From: Runella sp. SP2
Lineage (GTDB): Bacteria; Bacteroidota; Bacteroidia; Cytophagales; Spirosomataceae
NCBI RefSeq assembly: GCF_003711225.1
Contig: NZ_CP031030.1
Location: 5,084,001 to 5,148,000, forward strand
Reading direction: 5' to 3'
DNA length: 64,000 bases
Position 1 is the stretch's first letter; each line of letters begins with the position of its first letter. Below, piece by piece: positions 1 to 9,268 of the stretch. The notes beneath the pieces were generated by a model. That model saw only the letters and a list, made by a program, of their open reading frames with translations, searched no databases and was not told the DNA's origin. The position numbers and the translations under genes are program-made.

Positions 1-155
1 AGTTTCTGAAAAATATCGAATAAGGAACTGCTATTCTTGTCTTTCTGAAAGAATCTATGGAACTTTGACCAACAGTTCTCGCTTCTACCCCTAGAACAGA
101 GCCTGCGAAAGCCTCCGTGCGGATGTTTTCAAGCTATTTTACCCACTAAACAAAT

Positions 156-1226
156 ATGCTCTCGAACGAAACTCTATTTTTTGGAGCGTTTACGATTTTT
201 GTCATTTTCGTAATGCTCATCGACCTTGGTGTGTTTTCCAAGAAAAAAAGCCACATTGTTAGTTTTAAGGAAGCAGGTATCTGGAGTGCCATTTGGGTGG
301 CGTTGTCGGTTGCCTTCTATTTCTTTATCAAGCAATATGGCTACCTCATCCACGATGTGTCAGATATGGCTCATTTACAAGACATTGTAGATAAATACGC
401 CAAACACCTTGTCCTTGTGCCTAATGACTTTGAGGCCAGTCTTCAAATCTTTGAAAACAACATGGCTTTGGAGTACATCACGGGCTATTTGGTAGAATAT
501 TCGCTGTCCGCCGATAATATTTTTGTTTTTATTCTAATTTTCAATTCGTTTGGCGTTCACGAAAAATTCTACAAAAAAGTCTTGATTTGGGGAATTTCAG
601 GGGCTGTTTTACTTCGTTTTGTCTTCATTTTTGTAGGCTCGGCCTTGCTCCAGCAATTTGAATGGATTATCTACATCTTTGGTGGCTTCTTGATTTATAC
701 TGGCGTGAAAATTTTGTTCGAGAAGGAAGAAGACGAACAAATGAACCCCAACGATCACATTGCGGTGAAGTTTGCTTCAAAGTACTTCAATGTGTATAAA
801 CGCAACGTCATCGACCACTTTTTTGTCTATCACAAGCGGTTCAAAAAATGGTACATCACACCTATTTTTGTGGTAGTAATTGTGATTGCCTTCACCGATT
901 TAATTTTCGCAGTGGATTCTATTCCCGCGATTTTCTCCATCACCAAAGACCCGTACATCGTCTTCTTTTCCAACGTATTTGCCATCATGGGGCTACGTTC
1001 GATGTTCTTTTTCTTGTCGAGCATTATGGACAAATTCCATTACCTCAAGCCTGGTTTGGGCGTCTTGCTTTCGTTTATCGGAACTAAGATGGTTGCCCAC
1101 AGCTACTTAGAAAAATGGGGTTTCAAAACAATATACTCTTTGTACATTATTGTGGGGATTTTGGCCGTGGCAGTCATTGCTTCGCTTTTGTTTCCTCCCA
1201 AAGAAAAAACGCCAGCTAACGCATGA
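156..1226 (+). CDS. TerC family integral membrane protein
   Basis: A 356-residue polytopic membrane protein of the TerC/Alx family, which has been linked to tellurium resistance and to manganese and other metal handling at the inner membrane. The N-terminal hydrophobic helix carries the acidic MLIDLG segment. A second block, YSLSADNIFVF, and a third, FAVDSIPAIFSIT, hold the acidic residues typical of the family's metal-binding helices. A charged cytoplasmic loop (EKEEDEQ) separates the halves. Length fits the long Alx-like members. Its stop overlaps the next start by four bases (ATGA), so it is probably translationally coupled to the DUF952 gene. The 155 bases upstream hold no gene I can support. 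Family call is firm; the transported ion is not known. Confidence 0.93.
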   Translation: MLSNETLFFGAFTIFVIFVMLIDLGVFSKKKSHIVSFKEAGIWSAIWVALSVAFYFFIKQYGYLIHDVSDMAHLQDIVDKYAKHLVLVPNDFEASLQIFENNMALEYITGYLVEYSLSADNIFVFILIFNSFGVHEKFYKKVLIWGISGAVLLRFVFIFVGSALLQQFEWIIYIFGGFLIYTGVKILFEKEEDEQMNPNDHIAVKFASKYFNVYKRNVIDHFFVYHKRFKKWYITPIFVVVIVIAFTDLIFAVDSIPAIFSITKDPYIVFFSNVFAIMGLRSMFFFLSSIMDKFHYLKPGLGVLLSFIGTKMVAHSYLEKWGFKTIYSLYIIVGILAVAVIASLLFPPKEKTPANA

Positions 1227-1519
1227 TTTACCACATCGTCCCCTCTACTTATTGGGCAACTTTCGAAGATAAGCCTGCGTATTTTAGCGAAACTTTTGAA
1301 GCCGAAACGTTCATCCATTGTAGCCTCCAGGAGCAGGTTGCGGGTGTGTTGGAGCGGTATTACGTAGGCGTCACGGGTTTGGTTTTGCTACACATCGACG
1401 AGTCAAAGCTTACCTCAACGCTGCTTTACGAACCTGCCCCGCACAACGGCGAATTATTCCCGCACATTTACGGCGGTATCAATCGCGAAGCGGTGGTGGA
1501 AGTAACTCCTCTTTCGTAG
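1223..1519 (+). CDS. DUF952 domain protein
   Basis: A 98-residue soluble protein matching the DUF952 family across its length: it opens with IYHIVPSTYW and has the conserved ETFIHCS segment, the LLHIDESKL strand and the PHIYGGI block near the end. DUF952 proteins are small and share a fold with some glutathione S-transferase or ADP-ribosyltransferase-like proteins, but no reaction is established. The start overlaps the TerC stop (ATGA), implying one transcript. It ends about 20 bases before a strong inverted repeat that separates it from the convergent metallo-hydrolase gene. Confidence 0.85.
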   Translation: MIYHIVPSTYWATFEDKPAYFSETFEAETFIHCSLQEQVAGVLERYYVGVTGLVLLHIDESKLTSTLLYEPAPHNGELFPHIYGGINREAVVEVTPLS

Positions 1520-1540
1520 ATACCTTCCCGAAGGTTTTCA

Positions 1541-1571
1541 ACTTCCCGAAAGTTCAAAACTTTCGGGAAGT
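1541..1571. repeat. Dispersed hairpin, CCCGAAAGTT family, copy 1; possible two-way terminator
   Basis: Perfect 14-bp arms (ACTTCCCGAAAGTT and its complement) around a 3-base CAA loop, preceded by a degenerate half copy (1524-1540). It lies between the convergent DUF952 and metallo-hydrolase genes, so it could stop transcription from both sides. Related copies are at 29291-29323 and 35227-35278. Confidence 0.8.
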
Positions 1572-1578
1572 TTGGTTT

Positions 1579-2976
1579 CTACACCTCAAAAACCGTGAAT
1601 TGGTCAGGAATCTCGATATGTCTAAACCCTTCAGCTTCGAGGCGGTGTTTAAAGGCAATTTGGTTATCGTACTCGCCGTGTACCAAAAACAGTGTCTTCA
1701 CTTGTGCTGGGTCTTGGCATTTTAAAAACTGAATCAATTCATTGTAATCCGCATGGGCCGAAAACGAATCCATCACTTCTACTCTCGCCTTCACTTGGTA
1801 CGTTTCTCCAAAGATTCGCACCTCAGAATCACCGCGTTTTAGCGCTCCGCCCAGACTATCAGGAGAACAATAGCCAACCAACATGATTGTGTTATCAGGG
1901 TTGAGAATATTGTTTCTGATATGGTGTTTAATGCGTCCCGCTTCGGCCATCCCCGATGCCGAAATAATCACACAAGGCTCTTTGAGGTCGTTGATGGCCT
2001 TCGACTCCTGTACATCCGACACGTAGTGCAAGTTGGGGAAGTTAAACGCATCGCCGTCTTTCTCTATATATTCCAAAATATCAGGATTAAAGTATTCATC
2101 GTGTTTACGCATGATAGAGGTTGCCTTGATGGCCAACGGACTATCAATAAATACTTTTAGACGGGGCAAAAGTCCCTCGTTGGCCAATTGGTCGAGGGCA
2201 TAAATAAGTTCTTGCGTACGGTCAATGGCAAAGGCAGGGATAATCAGTTTGCCTCCTCGCGTTACGCAGGTATCGCGCACCACCCGCAGCAAGTGCGCCT
2301 TCATATCAGGCTCTGGTTCGTGCTGACGATTTCCGTAAGTGGATTCACAAATGATTACTTGGGCTTGGGGGAATGGCTCGGGGCTGCGCAAGATTTTATC
2401 GTCGGGGCGGCCTACATCCCCTGAAAACGTAATTTGCTTGTCAATGCCTTGGTCTTTGATGGTCAAATGCACCGCCGCACTTCCCAAAATATGTCCTGTA
2501 TCGGTAAATCGTACTTTTATCTCGTCGGTATTGAGCCAAAAATCTTGGTGGTAGTCCACAGTAACGAGCATGTCAAGGGTTTTGCGCACGTCATTTTCAT
2601 CGTACAACAACTCCAACTCTTCGTCGCCCCGTTTCCGACGGCGTTCGTTGATGCGTTCCAAGTCTTTTTGCTGAATAAAAGCGCTATCAAGCAGCATAAT
2701 ATTACACAAATCGGCCGTTGGAGGTGTACAATAAATGGGGCCATTGAAACCTTTACGAACCAAGCGAGGCAGCAGCCCCGTGTGGTCGATGTGGGCGTGG
2801 GAGAGCACCACAAAATCAATTTCATTGGCTTTGAAGCCAAAATTTTGGTTAAGATCTTGGGTGTTAATCCCTTGAAACATCCCACAATCAAGCAAAACTT
2901 TTGTTCCTTTTTCGGTCGTAATCAGGTGCTTAGAGCCCGTTACGCGGCGCGCCGCGCCAAAGAATTGTATTTTCAT
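1579..2976 (-). CDS. Beta-CASP metallo-beta-lactamase-fold hydrolase (RNA-processing type)
   Basis: A 465-residue member of the metallo-beta-lactamase superfamily with a beta-CASP cap and a C-terminal RMMBL region, the architecture of CPSF73/YSH1-like nucleases. The zinc-binding HxHxDH motif is visible as SHAHIDHTGLLP (His60, His62, Asp64, His65). Later metal ligands appear in FTDTGHILGSA and in FSAHADYNEL near the C-terminus. The start, MKIQFFGAARRVTGS, is the canonical beginning of this family. The natural substrate of the bacterial members is uncertain; RNA cleavage is inferred from the family. It stands alone on the minus strand, downstream of the DUF1549/DUF1553 gene with a 105-base gap. 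Confidence 0.9.
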   Translation of the reverse strand: MKIQFFGAARRVTGSKHLITTEKGTKVLLDCGMFQGINTQDLNQNFGFKANEIDFVVLSHAHIDHTGLLPRLVRKGFNGPIYCTPPTADLCNIMLLDSAFIQQKDLERINERRRKRGDEELELLYDENDVRKTLDMLVTVDYHQDFWLNTDEIKVRFTDTGHILGSAAVHLTIKDQGIDKQITFSGDVGRPDDKILRSPEPFPQAQVIICESTYGNRQHEPEPDMKAHLLRVVRDTCVTRGGKLIIPAFAIDRTQELIYALDQLANEGLLPRLKVFIDSPLAIKATSIMRKHDEYFNPDILEYIEKDGDAFNFPNLHYVSDVQESKAINDLKEPCVIISASGMAEAGRIKHHIRNNILNPDNTIMLVGYCSPDSLGGALKRGDSEVRIFGETYQVKARVEVMDSFSAHADYNELIQFLKCQDPAQVKTLFLVHGEYDNQIAFKHRLEAEGFRHIEIPDQFTVFEV

Positions 2977-3029
2977 CTGATTTTTTGTTTAAACGTAAAG
3001 CCCCGAGTCTCGAATTAAACGTATTTATT

Positions 3030-3076
3030 CGACATTCTGCACTCTAAACTCGACATTCTGCATTTGACATTCGTCA
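3030..3076. repeat. Short direct repeats CGACATTCTGCA
   Basis: Two identical 12-mers CGACATTCTGCA start 21 bases apart (3030 and 3051), followed by a degenerate third (TTGACATTCG). Related CGACATT copies occur in the intergenic gap at 59367-59397. Function unknown; this looks like non-coding spacer sequence. Confidence 0.55.
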
Positions 3077-3081
3077 CTACT

Positions 3082-5838
3082 TTATGGTTTTGTCACTACT
3101 TCGTCCAAATTAAGCATGGCATTTGCCGTGACAGTCAGAGCCGCCAGTTCGGGCGTGGCGTTGCCATCGTTGGCCAAAAGCTTCTTCGTTGCACCAGTAT
3201 CTTTTCGATAGTTTGCCAATGACTTGTTATACAAATTAAGCAAAACTTGTAAACGTTTGGGAGAGATGGATTGGTACGTCAAACGGCGGTAGGCTTCGCG
3301 AATTTGCTCCTGCGGACTCGCATACTTCGCCGCAATAGCTTCCGAAAAACAGTGCGCTGCCTCCAAATACACGGGGTCGTTGAGCGTTACCAATGCCTGC
3401 AATGGCGTGTTGGTTCGGATGCGCCTTACTTGACAAAACTCCCGACTGGGGGCATCAAACATCACCATCGACGGATAAGGAGCCGTCCGTTTCCAATAAG
3501 TATATAACGCTCGACGGTAGCGGTCTTCGCCTGCGCTCAGTTGCCATTTTGCCCCATCGTAGGGCGAAAGCCAAATATTATCGGGCTGCAAGGGCATCAC
3601 GCTACGTCCGTACATTTTATGCGACAACAAACCACTGGTAGCCAGCAATTGGTCACGAATTTGCTCGGCCGAAAGACGCGCCCGTGGCCCCCGCGACAAC
3701 CATTTGTTGAAGGGGTCTTGGGCTAATTTTTCGGGAGTGACGGCAGTACTTTGTCGGTAAGTGGCCGAAAGCGTGATTTGTTTGAGCAGTTTTTTGAGGC
3801 TCCATTGGTGCGTTTCCATCAACTCCACCGACAGCCAGTCCAGTAATTCTTGGTGGGTGGGGGTAATTCCTTGTGAGCCAAAATCCTCCACCGTTTCCAC
3901 AATACCTGTCCCAAACAATTGTTCCCAAATCCGATTTACCGCCACGCGTGCTGTAAGCGGATGCTCGCGCGAAGTCATCCATTGGGCCAAATCCAAGCGG
4001 TTTTTCATAGAAGCGGTTTTTTCCCCAGATTCTCTAAAGAGATTTGGCACGTCAGGGTTTACTTTCTTGCCCTTGACCGTCCAGTTGCCTCGCTCAAAGA
4101 CGTGTGTCGTACGCGCCAAATCGCCGTGTCCATCGTACATAATGGGCGTACTTTCCACCCCACCCGTTAGAATTTCGGCGTACAATTTTTCAACATCAGT
4201 AAAGCCTGCTTCGTCTTTCCCTGGCAAAGCTTCTTGAAACGCCGCCCACTTTATTTTTACCCATTCTTTGGGGGTTTTGGGGCTATGCAGCGTCCAAAAT
4301 AGCGAATGTTTCCCTCCATCAGACGCTACAGGCAGCACCATCACGGTATCTCCCACTTTAGATAATTCGAGCGAAAGAATCACTTTTCCTTTGATACTAT
4401 CTTGGTGAAGTTGCAAAAGCGCATTTTCAGCATTGGTACCGATGTTCAGCAATAACCTATTTTTACCAGTCAGCGTCACATTCGGCCAGCGCGCCGTTCC
4501 TTGGTCTTGGATACCGAAGTATTTTGCATCTAGCAACGACGCATTGACGTGTTGGTCAAAATCGTGCGAATTGACCTTCGGCTCCATAATCCGCGCAAAA
4601 CGCTGAAAATCGGGCAATTTCACCCCTTTTTGCCCTTGATGCGCTTTTATCCACTGCTCAATTTTTACAATCCGCACCGAGTCTTCTTTTCCATAAAAAC
4701 GCAGCGTCGGCGTATCACTCGTCACGTCTTCGTCGCGGGTATTATTAAAAAACGCCAAGTATTTGTAGTATTCCTCGTGGGTAAACGGGTCATACGGGTG
4801 ACTGTGACATTGCACACATCCAAACGTCGTTCCCTGAAAAACGTCCCAAGTCGTATTTACTCGGTCGATAACCGCCGCCACCCGAAACTCTTCGTCTTGC
4901 GTTCCCCCTTCGTCGTTGTTCATGGTATTGCGGTGAAAACCAGTCGCAATCAACTGAGCATCGGTGGGGTTAGGCAACAAATCACCCGCGAGTTGCTCCA
5001 CCACAAACTTGTCGTACGGTTTGTCTTCGTTAAACGCCTTGATGAGCCAATCGCGGTAACGCCAAATGCTCCGCCCAGGGTCGCGTTCGTAGCCTTTGGT
5101 ATCGGCATAACGGGCCAAATCGAGCCACATTCCCGCCCAGCGCTCCCCGTAGCCCGACGAAGCCAAGAGCGAATCCACTAAATTTTCGTAGGCTTTGGGA
5201 GAAGTATCTTTCAAAAATCGCTGTACTTGGGCATCCGTCGGTGGCAAGCCCGTCAAGTCCAAGCTCACTCGACGAATGAGCGTGGCGCGGTCGGCTTCGG
5301 GAGCAGGTTTGAGCTGCTGTTCGCGCAGTTTTTCCAGCACAAAGTGGTCAATTTCGTTTTTAGCCCAACGCGTTTCATCATCGTCGGTCAAGCCCAATCG
5401 CGCCCAAAAACTGCCAACAGAAGGCACACTTGGCCGTTCGACTCGGTTGTACGCCCAATGGTTGCCCCACTTAGCGCCTTGGTCAATCCATTTGGTAAGA
5501 ATCTCGACTTCTTCGGTTGAAAGTGGAGGACCGTCTTTAGGCATTTTATCTTCGTGGCCTTCGGGAAGCAAAATTCGACGCATCATTTCACTCTCCTCGG
5601 CGTCACCTGCCACCACAGGAGGTTTTCCCGATTTGGCAGGGTCGTACATGTCTTTTTCAAACAAAAAACTCACGCCTCCTGCTTTTTTGACCCCACCGTG
5701 GCACGCCATGCAGTGCTTGTTCAAAATGGGTTTTACCTCCTCATTAAAATTGATTTGGTGACTAAAAATCCCTAAAAACGAAAAGGAACTCAACAGCACA
5801 ACCGCCGCAGCCCCCGTCAGTATCCATTTTGATTTCAT
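3082..5838 (-). CDS. Planctomycete-type cytochrome c (PSD1) / DUF1549 / DUF1553 protein
   Basis: A very large secreted or membrane-anchored protein. I place the start at 5838 (MKSKWILTG..., 918 residues) because the hydrophobic signal segment begins there; the longer frame to 5877 adds 13 unlikely residues. After the signal comes a c-type heme motif, HCMACH, in the PSCyt1 domain. Next is DUF1549 with DLTGLPPT, the DLARYADTKGYERD block and a second CxxCH motif (CVQCHSHPYDP). DUF1553 follows, with VNRIWEQLFGTGIV and the SREFCQVRR stretch. Such proteins are abundant in Planctomycetes and some Bacteroidota, usually paired with a DUF1501 protein, and are suspected to take part in extracellular sugar or polymer oxidation. 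No DUF1501 partner lies in this window. Confidence 0.9.
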   Translation of the reverse strand: MKSKWILTGAAAVVLLSSFSFLGIFSHQINFNEEVKPILNKHCMACHGGVKKAGGVSFLFEKDMYDPAKSGKPPVVAGDAEESEMMRRILLPEGHEDKMPKDGPPLSTEEVEILTKWIDQGAKWGNHWAYNRVERPSVPSVGSFWARLGLTDDDETRWAKNEIDHFVLEKLREQQLKPAPEADRATLIRRVSLDLTGLPPTDAQVQRFLKDTSPKAYENLVDSLLASSGYGERWAGMWLDLARYADTKGYERDPGRSIWRYRDWLIKAFNEDKPYDKFVVEQLAGDLLPNPTDAQLIATGFHRNTMNNDEGGTQDEEFRVAAVIDRVNTTWDVFQGTTFGCVQCHSHPYDPFTHEEYYKYLAFFNNTRDEDVTSDTPTLRFYGKEDSVRIVKIEQWIKAHQGQKGVKLPDFQRFARIMEPKVNSHDFDQHVNASLLDAKYFGIQDQGTARWPNVTLTGKNRLLLNIGTNAENALLQLHQDSIKGKVILSLELSKVGDTVMVLPVASDGGKHSLFWTLHSPKTPKEWVKIKWAAFQEALPGKDEAGFTDVEKLYAEILTGGVESTPIMYDGHGDLARTTHVFERGNWTVKGKKVNPDVPNLFRESGEKTASMKNRLDLAQWMTSREHPLTARVAVNRIWEQLFGTGIVETVEDFGSQGITPTHQELLDWLSVELMETHQWSLKKLLKQITLSATYRQSTAVTPEKLAQDPFNKWLSRGPRARLSAEQIRDQLLATSGLLSHKMYGRSVMPLQPDNIWLSPYDGAKWQLSAGEDRYRRALYTYWKRTAPYPSMVMFDAPSREFCQVRRIRTNTPLQALVTLNDPVYLEAAHCFSEAIAAKYASPQEQIREAYRRLTYQSISPKRLQVLLNLYNKSLANYRKDTGATKKLLANDGNATPELAALTVTANAMLNLDEVVTKP

Positions 5839-5934
5839 TTTTTTGTTTTCTTCAAAAATCAAATCTAGCCTTTCCATTTATAAAAGGCGTGGAGTCTCTT
5901 TTTCTCACTCAATCAATTGCTTCAGTTACTTTGT

Positions 5935-6017
5935 AAACACATAGTTCAGATAGAATTTCCACATAGAGAACAGAGCTATGTTTTCTATGTGAAAATTCTA
6001 ATGTGCTCTATGTGTTT
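5935..6017. repeat. CACATAG palindromic repeat, copy 1
   Basis: An imperfect inverted repeat about 83 bases long. Its ends read AAACACATAG and CTATGTGTTT, and inner segments (ATAGAATTTCCACATAG and CTATGTGAAAATTCTA) also pair. It fills the gap between the divergent DUF1549 gene and the alpha/beta hydrolase. A shorter relative, sharing CTATGTGAAAATTCT and both ends, lies at 32996-33062 inside a broken toxin gene, so this is a dispersed element. It is not associated with a transposase. Confidence 0.75.
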
Positions 6018-6069
6018 TAGAATGGATATAGACGCAAATTCTGTATCTTCCCCCAAAAACTCCTTAACC

Positions 6070-6903
6070 ATGTCTGAAATTACTACTACCCTCACGGCCA
6101 GCGAAGGCACCTCGCTTTTTGCCCGCGCTTGGCTCGCACCTTCCCCCAAAGCAGTCATCGTACTCATTCACGGATTTGGCGAACACAGTGGTCGCTACGC
6201 CCATTTTGCTGATTTTTTTAACCAAAACGGCTATTCCGTCGTTTCAATGGACAACCGAGGCCACGGTAAATCGGGAGGGAAACGTGGGCACGCTCCTACT
6301 TATGATGTTTATCTCAATGACATTGAAACCCTTCTCAACTATGCCAAACAACAAGTACCTCAGCTTCCTATCTATCTCTACGGGCACTCAATGGGGGGAA
6401 ATTTGGTGCTTAATTACTCCCTTCGTCGCAAACCTGCCCTCAAAGGCGTGATTGCCACTGGCCCGTGGATTCGACTGGCGTTTGAACCGAAGCCTATTTT
6501 AGTGACCATCGGTAAACTTTTTCGCAAGGTGCTCCCAGGATTTTCGCAAGGAAGTGGCTTGATACAAGACCATATTTCCAAAGACCCCGCCGTGGTAGAA
6601 GCCTATAAAAATGATCCGTTGGTTCACGGTACCATCACTGCCTCCGCGAGCATTGGACTACTTGAAGCCGCTGCTTTTCTCAATTCGTACGAAAAACCTA
6701 TGCCCATCCCGACCCTCATCATGCACGGCGACGAGGACTTGCTTACTTCTCAACCCGCCAGCGAAGAGTTTGCACAGCGGGTTGGTGGCTCAGTCACTTA
6801 CAAAAAATGGCAGAGTATGTACCACGAAATTCACAATGAACCTCAAAAATTGGAAGTTTTTAATTTTACCTTGGGGTGGTTGGAGCATGATATAAAAGAC
6901 TGA
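6070..6903 (+). CDS. Monoacylglycerol lipase-like alpha/beta hydrolase
   Basis: A 277-residue serine hydrolase of the Hydrolase_4 / monoacylglycerol lipase group. The start at 6070 (MSEITTTL) is chosen because the open frame upstream runs through the CACATAG repeat and lacks family similarity. Visible motifs are HGFGEHSGRY (oxyanion region, about residues 34-43), DNRGHGKSGG, and the nucleophile elbow GHSMGG (Ser107). The acid lies in MHGDEDLLTS and the catalytic His in SMYHEIHNEP. It has no signal peptide, so it is cytoplasmic. It probably cleaves short or medium-chain glyceride or other acyl esters; the exact substrate is not deducible. It is flanked by unrelated genes and is probably transcribed alone. 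Confidence 0.9.
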   Translation: MSEITTTLTASEGTSLFARAWLAPSPKAVIVLIHGFGEHSGRYAHFADFFNQNGYSVVSMDNRGHGKSGGKRGHAPTYDVYLNDIETLLNYAKQQVPQLPIYLYGHSMGGNLVLNYSLRRKPALKGVIATGPWIRLAFEPKPILVTIGKLFRKVLPGFSQGSGLIQDHISKDPAVVEAYKNDPLVHGTITASASIGLLEAAAFLNSYEKPMPIPTLIMHGDEDLLTSQPASEEFAQRVGGSVTYKKWQSMYHEIHNEPQKLEVFNFTLGWLEHDIKD

Positions 6904-7012
6904 TTTATCGACAAAATCGTCGGGTTAGTACATAAAATAGACCATACGCCATCGGTTTTCATTTGGTATTGAGGAATTTTGCCCAATAATCATTCAAACT
7001 AACAACCCAAAA

Positions 7013-9049
7013 ATGGAAAAATTACGATTTACGGCTAGTTGGATGCTCGCAGGAGCACTTTCTGTCGCATTCATCAAATCAGACGACCCCAAACCCAACA
7101 AAGGTCTTGACCTCTCGGGCATGGATTTGAGCGTTAGCCCACGCGAGGACTTCTTTTTGTATGCCAACGGTAGCTGGTTGAAAAAAACTGAGATTCCTGC
7201 CTCCGAAACGGCTTGGGGTTCGTTCAATATTCTTCGTGATAGCAATTCCAAAAACCTCAAAGCTATTTTGGAAGAAGCCGCCGCGAGCAAATCTCCCAGG
7301 GGAAGTGTAAAACAGCGCGTTGGTGATTTTTTTGCGTCGGGCATGGACACCCTTGCCATCGAAAAGCTTGGCTACGAACCCATTAAGCCTATTTTGGCCG
7401 AAATCGACAAAATCAAAAACTACGAAGATTTACTCCGTTATTCGGCCACTCACCCCCAAGACGGAGGAAGTACGTTTATTGGTGCAGGTATTGGTCAAGA
7501 TGCCAAAAACCCCGATACATACATCGTAAGTATGCGCCAAACGGGCACAGGACTTCCTGAAAAAGACTATTACACCAAAGCCGACGAGCCTACTATCAAG
7601 GTTCGGAATGCTTACAAAAAATACATCGCGACGCTGTTTACTCTCACGGGCACCGATGCCGCCAAAGCCCAACAGTTGGCCGACGATATTTTGGCCTTAG
7701 AAACCCAAATCGCTACTTCGCACATGGGTCGCATCGAAATGAGAAATCCCGTAGCGATGTACAACAAATTTGCCACCAAAGATTTTGCCGCCAAAGTACC
7801 TAATCTCAACTTGGTGAATGGACTAACGACGATGCGCATGAAAACCGACAGCATCATTGTAGCCCAACCCAAATACTACGAAGCCCTCAACGAGTGGTTG
7901 CCCAAAGCCAACATCGAAACGTTAAAAGCCAAAATGAAGTTTTCGGTGATTAGTGGCGCGGCCAACTACCTCAGCAAACCTTTTGTAGAAGCTAGTTTTG
8001 AATACAGTGGCAAAACCCTCAACGGACAAAAAATGCAACAAGACCGCTGGAAACGCATTTCGAGCCTTACCGACAACCTCGCGGGCGATTTGTTGGGGCA
8101 GCTTTACGTGGAAAAACACTTCAAACCAGAAGCGAAAAAACGCATGGATGAGTTGGTAGCAAACCTGCAAAAAGTGTTTGAAAAACGCATCAACGAACTC
8201 GACTGGATGACCGCTGAAACCAAAGTAGAAGCCCTCCGAAAACTCAAGGCATTTACGCCCAAAATTGGCTACCCGTCTAAATGGAAAACGTACGAAGGCG
8301 TTAACGTAAAACGCAACGATTTCTATGGCAACGTGCGAGCCTTTGGCAAATGGCGTTACGAAGAAATGTTGGGTCGTTTGGGCAAATCCGTTGATAAAAC
8401 TGAATGGGGTATGACGCCGCCAACGGTGAACGCCTACTACAGCCCATTGCGCAACGAAATCGCGTTTCCAGCGGGGATTTTGCAATGGCCTTTCTTTGAC
8501 CCAGAAGCCGACGATGCCTTCAACTACGGTGCCATCGGTGCCGTGATTGGCCACGAAATGACGCACGGATTCGACGACCAAGGACGACAATACAACTACA
8601 TGGGAATGCTCAAAAATTGGTGGAAAAAAGACGACAACGACCAGTTTAAACAACGCGCCCAAGTGGTGATTGACCAGTACGACAGTTTTACGGTTTTGGA
8701 TAATTTGCACGTAAAAGGTCAGTTGACATTAGGCGAAAACATTGCCGATATTGGTGGTCTTTCGGTCGCTTACGAAGCCTTCAAAACGTTTACGAAGCAA
8801 GGCAAAGGCAACGAAAAAATCGACGGTTTTACGCCTGAACAACGTTTCTTTTTGGCGTTTGGGCAAATTTGGCGGGCCAAACTCCGCGACGAAGCCCTTC
8901 GCTTGAGAGTCAACACCGACCCACACTCTCCAGGGCAGTTCCGCGCCAATGGCCCGTTGTCCAATTTTGAGCCATTTTACAAAGCATTTGGTGTACAACC
9001 TGGCGACAAAATGTACCGTCCAGAAGCCAATCGAGTAAAAATTTGGTAA
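7013..9049 (+). CDS. M13 family zinc metallopeptidase (neprilysin/PepO-like)
   Basis: A 678-residue endopeptidase of family M13. A hydrophobic N-terminal stretch suggests export to the periplasm. The mature part starts with the M13 N-terminal domain (SPREDFFLYANGSWLKKTEIP). Catalytic elements are the NAYYSPLRNEIAFPAGIL substrate-binding stretch, the zinc motif IGHEMTHGFDDQGRQY near residue 513, the third zinc ligand in GENIADIGGLSVAYEAF near residue 575, and the C-terminal RPEANRVKIW, close to the family's usual CxVW ending but without the cysteine, as expected for bacterial members. Complete and of normal length. It cleaves short peptides. A terminator hairpin follows directly. Confidence 0.95.
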   Translation: MEKLRFTASWMLAGALSVAFIKSDDPKPNKGLDLSGMDLSVSPREDFFLYANGSWLKKTEIPASETAWGSFNILRDSNSKNLKAILEEAAASKSPRGSVKQRVGDFFASGMDTLAIEKLGYEPIKPILAEIDKIKNYEDLLRYSATHPQDGGSTFIGAGIGQDAKNPDTYIVSMRQTGTGLPEKDYYTKADEPTIKVRNAYKKYIATLFTLTGTDAAKAQQLADDILALETQIATSHMGRIEMRNPVAMYNKFATKDFAAKVPNLNLVNGLTTMRMKTDSIIVAQPKYYEALNEWLPKANIETLKAKMKFSVISGAANYLSKPFVEASFEYSGKTLNGQKMQQDRWKRISSLTDNLAGDLLGQLYVEKHFKPEAKKRMDELVANLQKVFEKRINELDWMTAETKVEALRKLKAFTPKIGYPSKWKTYEGVNVKRNDFYGNVRAFGKWRYEEMLGRLGKSVDKTEWGMTPPTVNAYYSPLRNEIAFPAGILQWPFFDPEADDAFNYGAIGAVIGHEMTHGFDDQGRQYNYMGMLKNWWKKDDNDQFKQRAQVVIDQYDSFTVLDNLHVKGQLTLGENIADIGGLSVAYEAFKTFTKQGKGNEKIDGFTPEQRFFLAFGQIWRAKLRDEALRLRVNTDPHSPGQFRANGPLSNFEPFYKAFGVQPGDKMYRPEANRVKIW

Positions 9050-9076
9050 TTTATTCTCATTTTTTACCCTAAAAAC

Positions 9077-9109
9077 CGCCTTTGTCTTCATCGACAAGGC
9101 GATTTTTTG
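9077..9109 (+). terminator. Rho-independent terminator after the M13 peptidase gene
   Basis: A nine-pair stem (CGCCTT-GTC with GAC-AAGGCG, one bulged T), a TTCATC loop, and then a run of six T residues, 28 bases after the stop codon. Confidence 0.78.
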
Positions 9110-9268
9110 TTATAAAAGCCGTAATTTTGCGACTTCATTTTTTACAACTAAGTCATCCCTAGTTATTTTACCACTACATACCGCACTAATTGCCTAATAA
9201 TCAAAGTATTTTAAACCAAAAAACACGATTTAGAAGCAACCATTTGAAGTGCGCAAACTCCCAATCCA

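Noticed and set aside
4549-5181. 210-residue plus-strand ORF opposite the DUF1549 gene
   Set aside because: It lies wholly within a gene with clear domains on the other strand and has no recognisable motif.
5917-6069. Extended N-terminus of the alpha/beta hydrolase
   Set aside because: The extra 51 residues are encoded mostly by a dispersed palindrome and do not resemble the family.
7922-8710. 262-residue minus-strand ORF opposite the M13 peptidase
   Set aside because: Shadow of a strongly conserved coding frame; composition is dominated by complementary codons.
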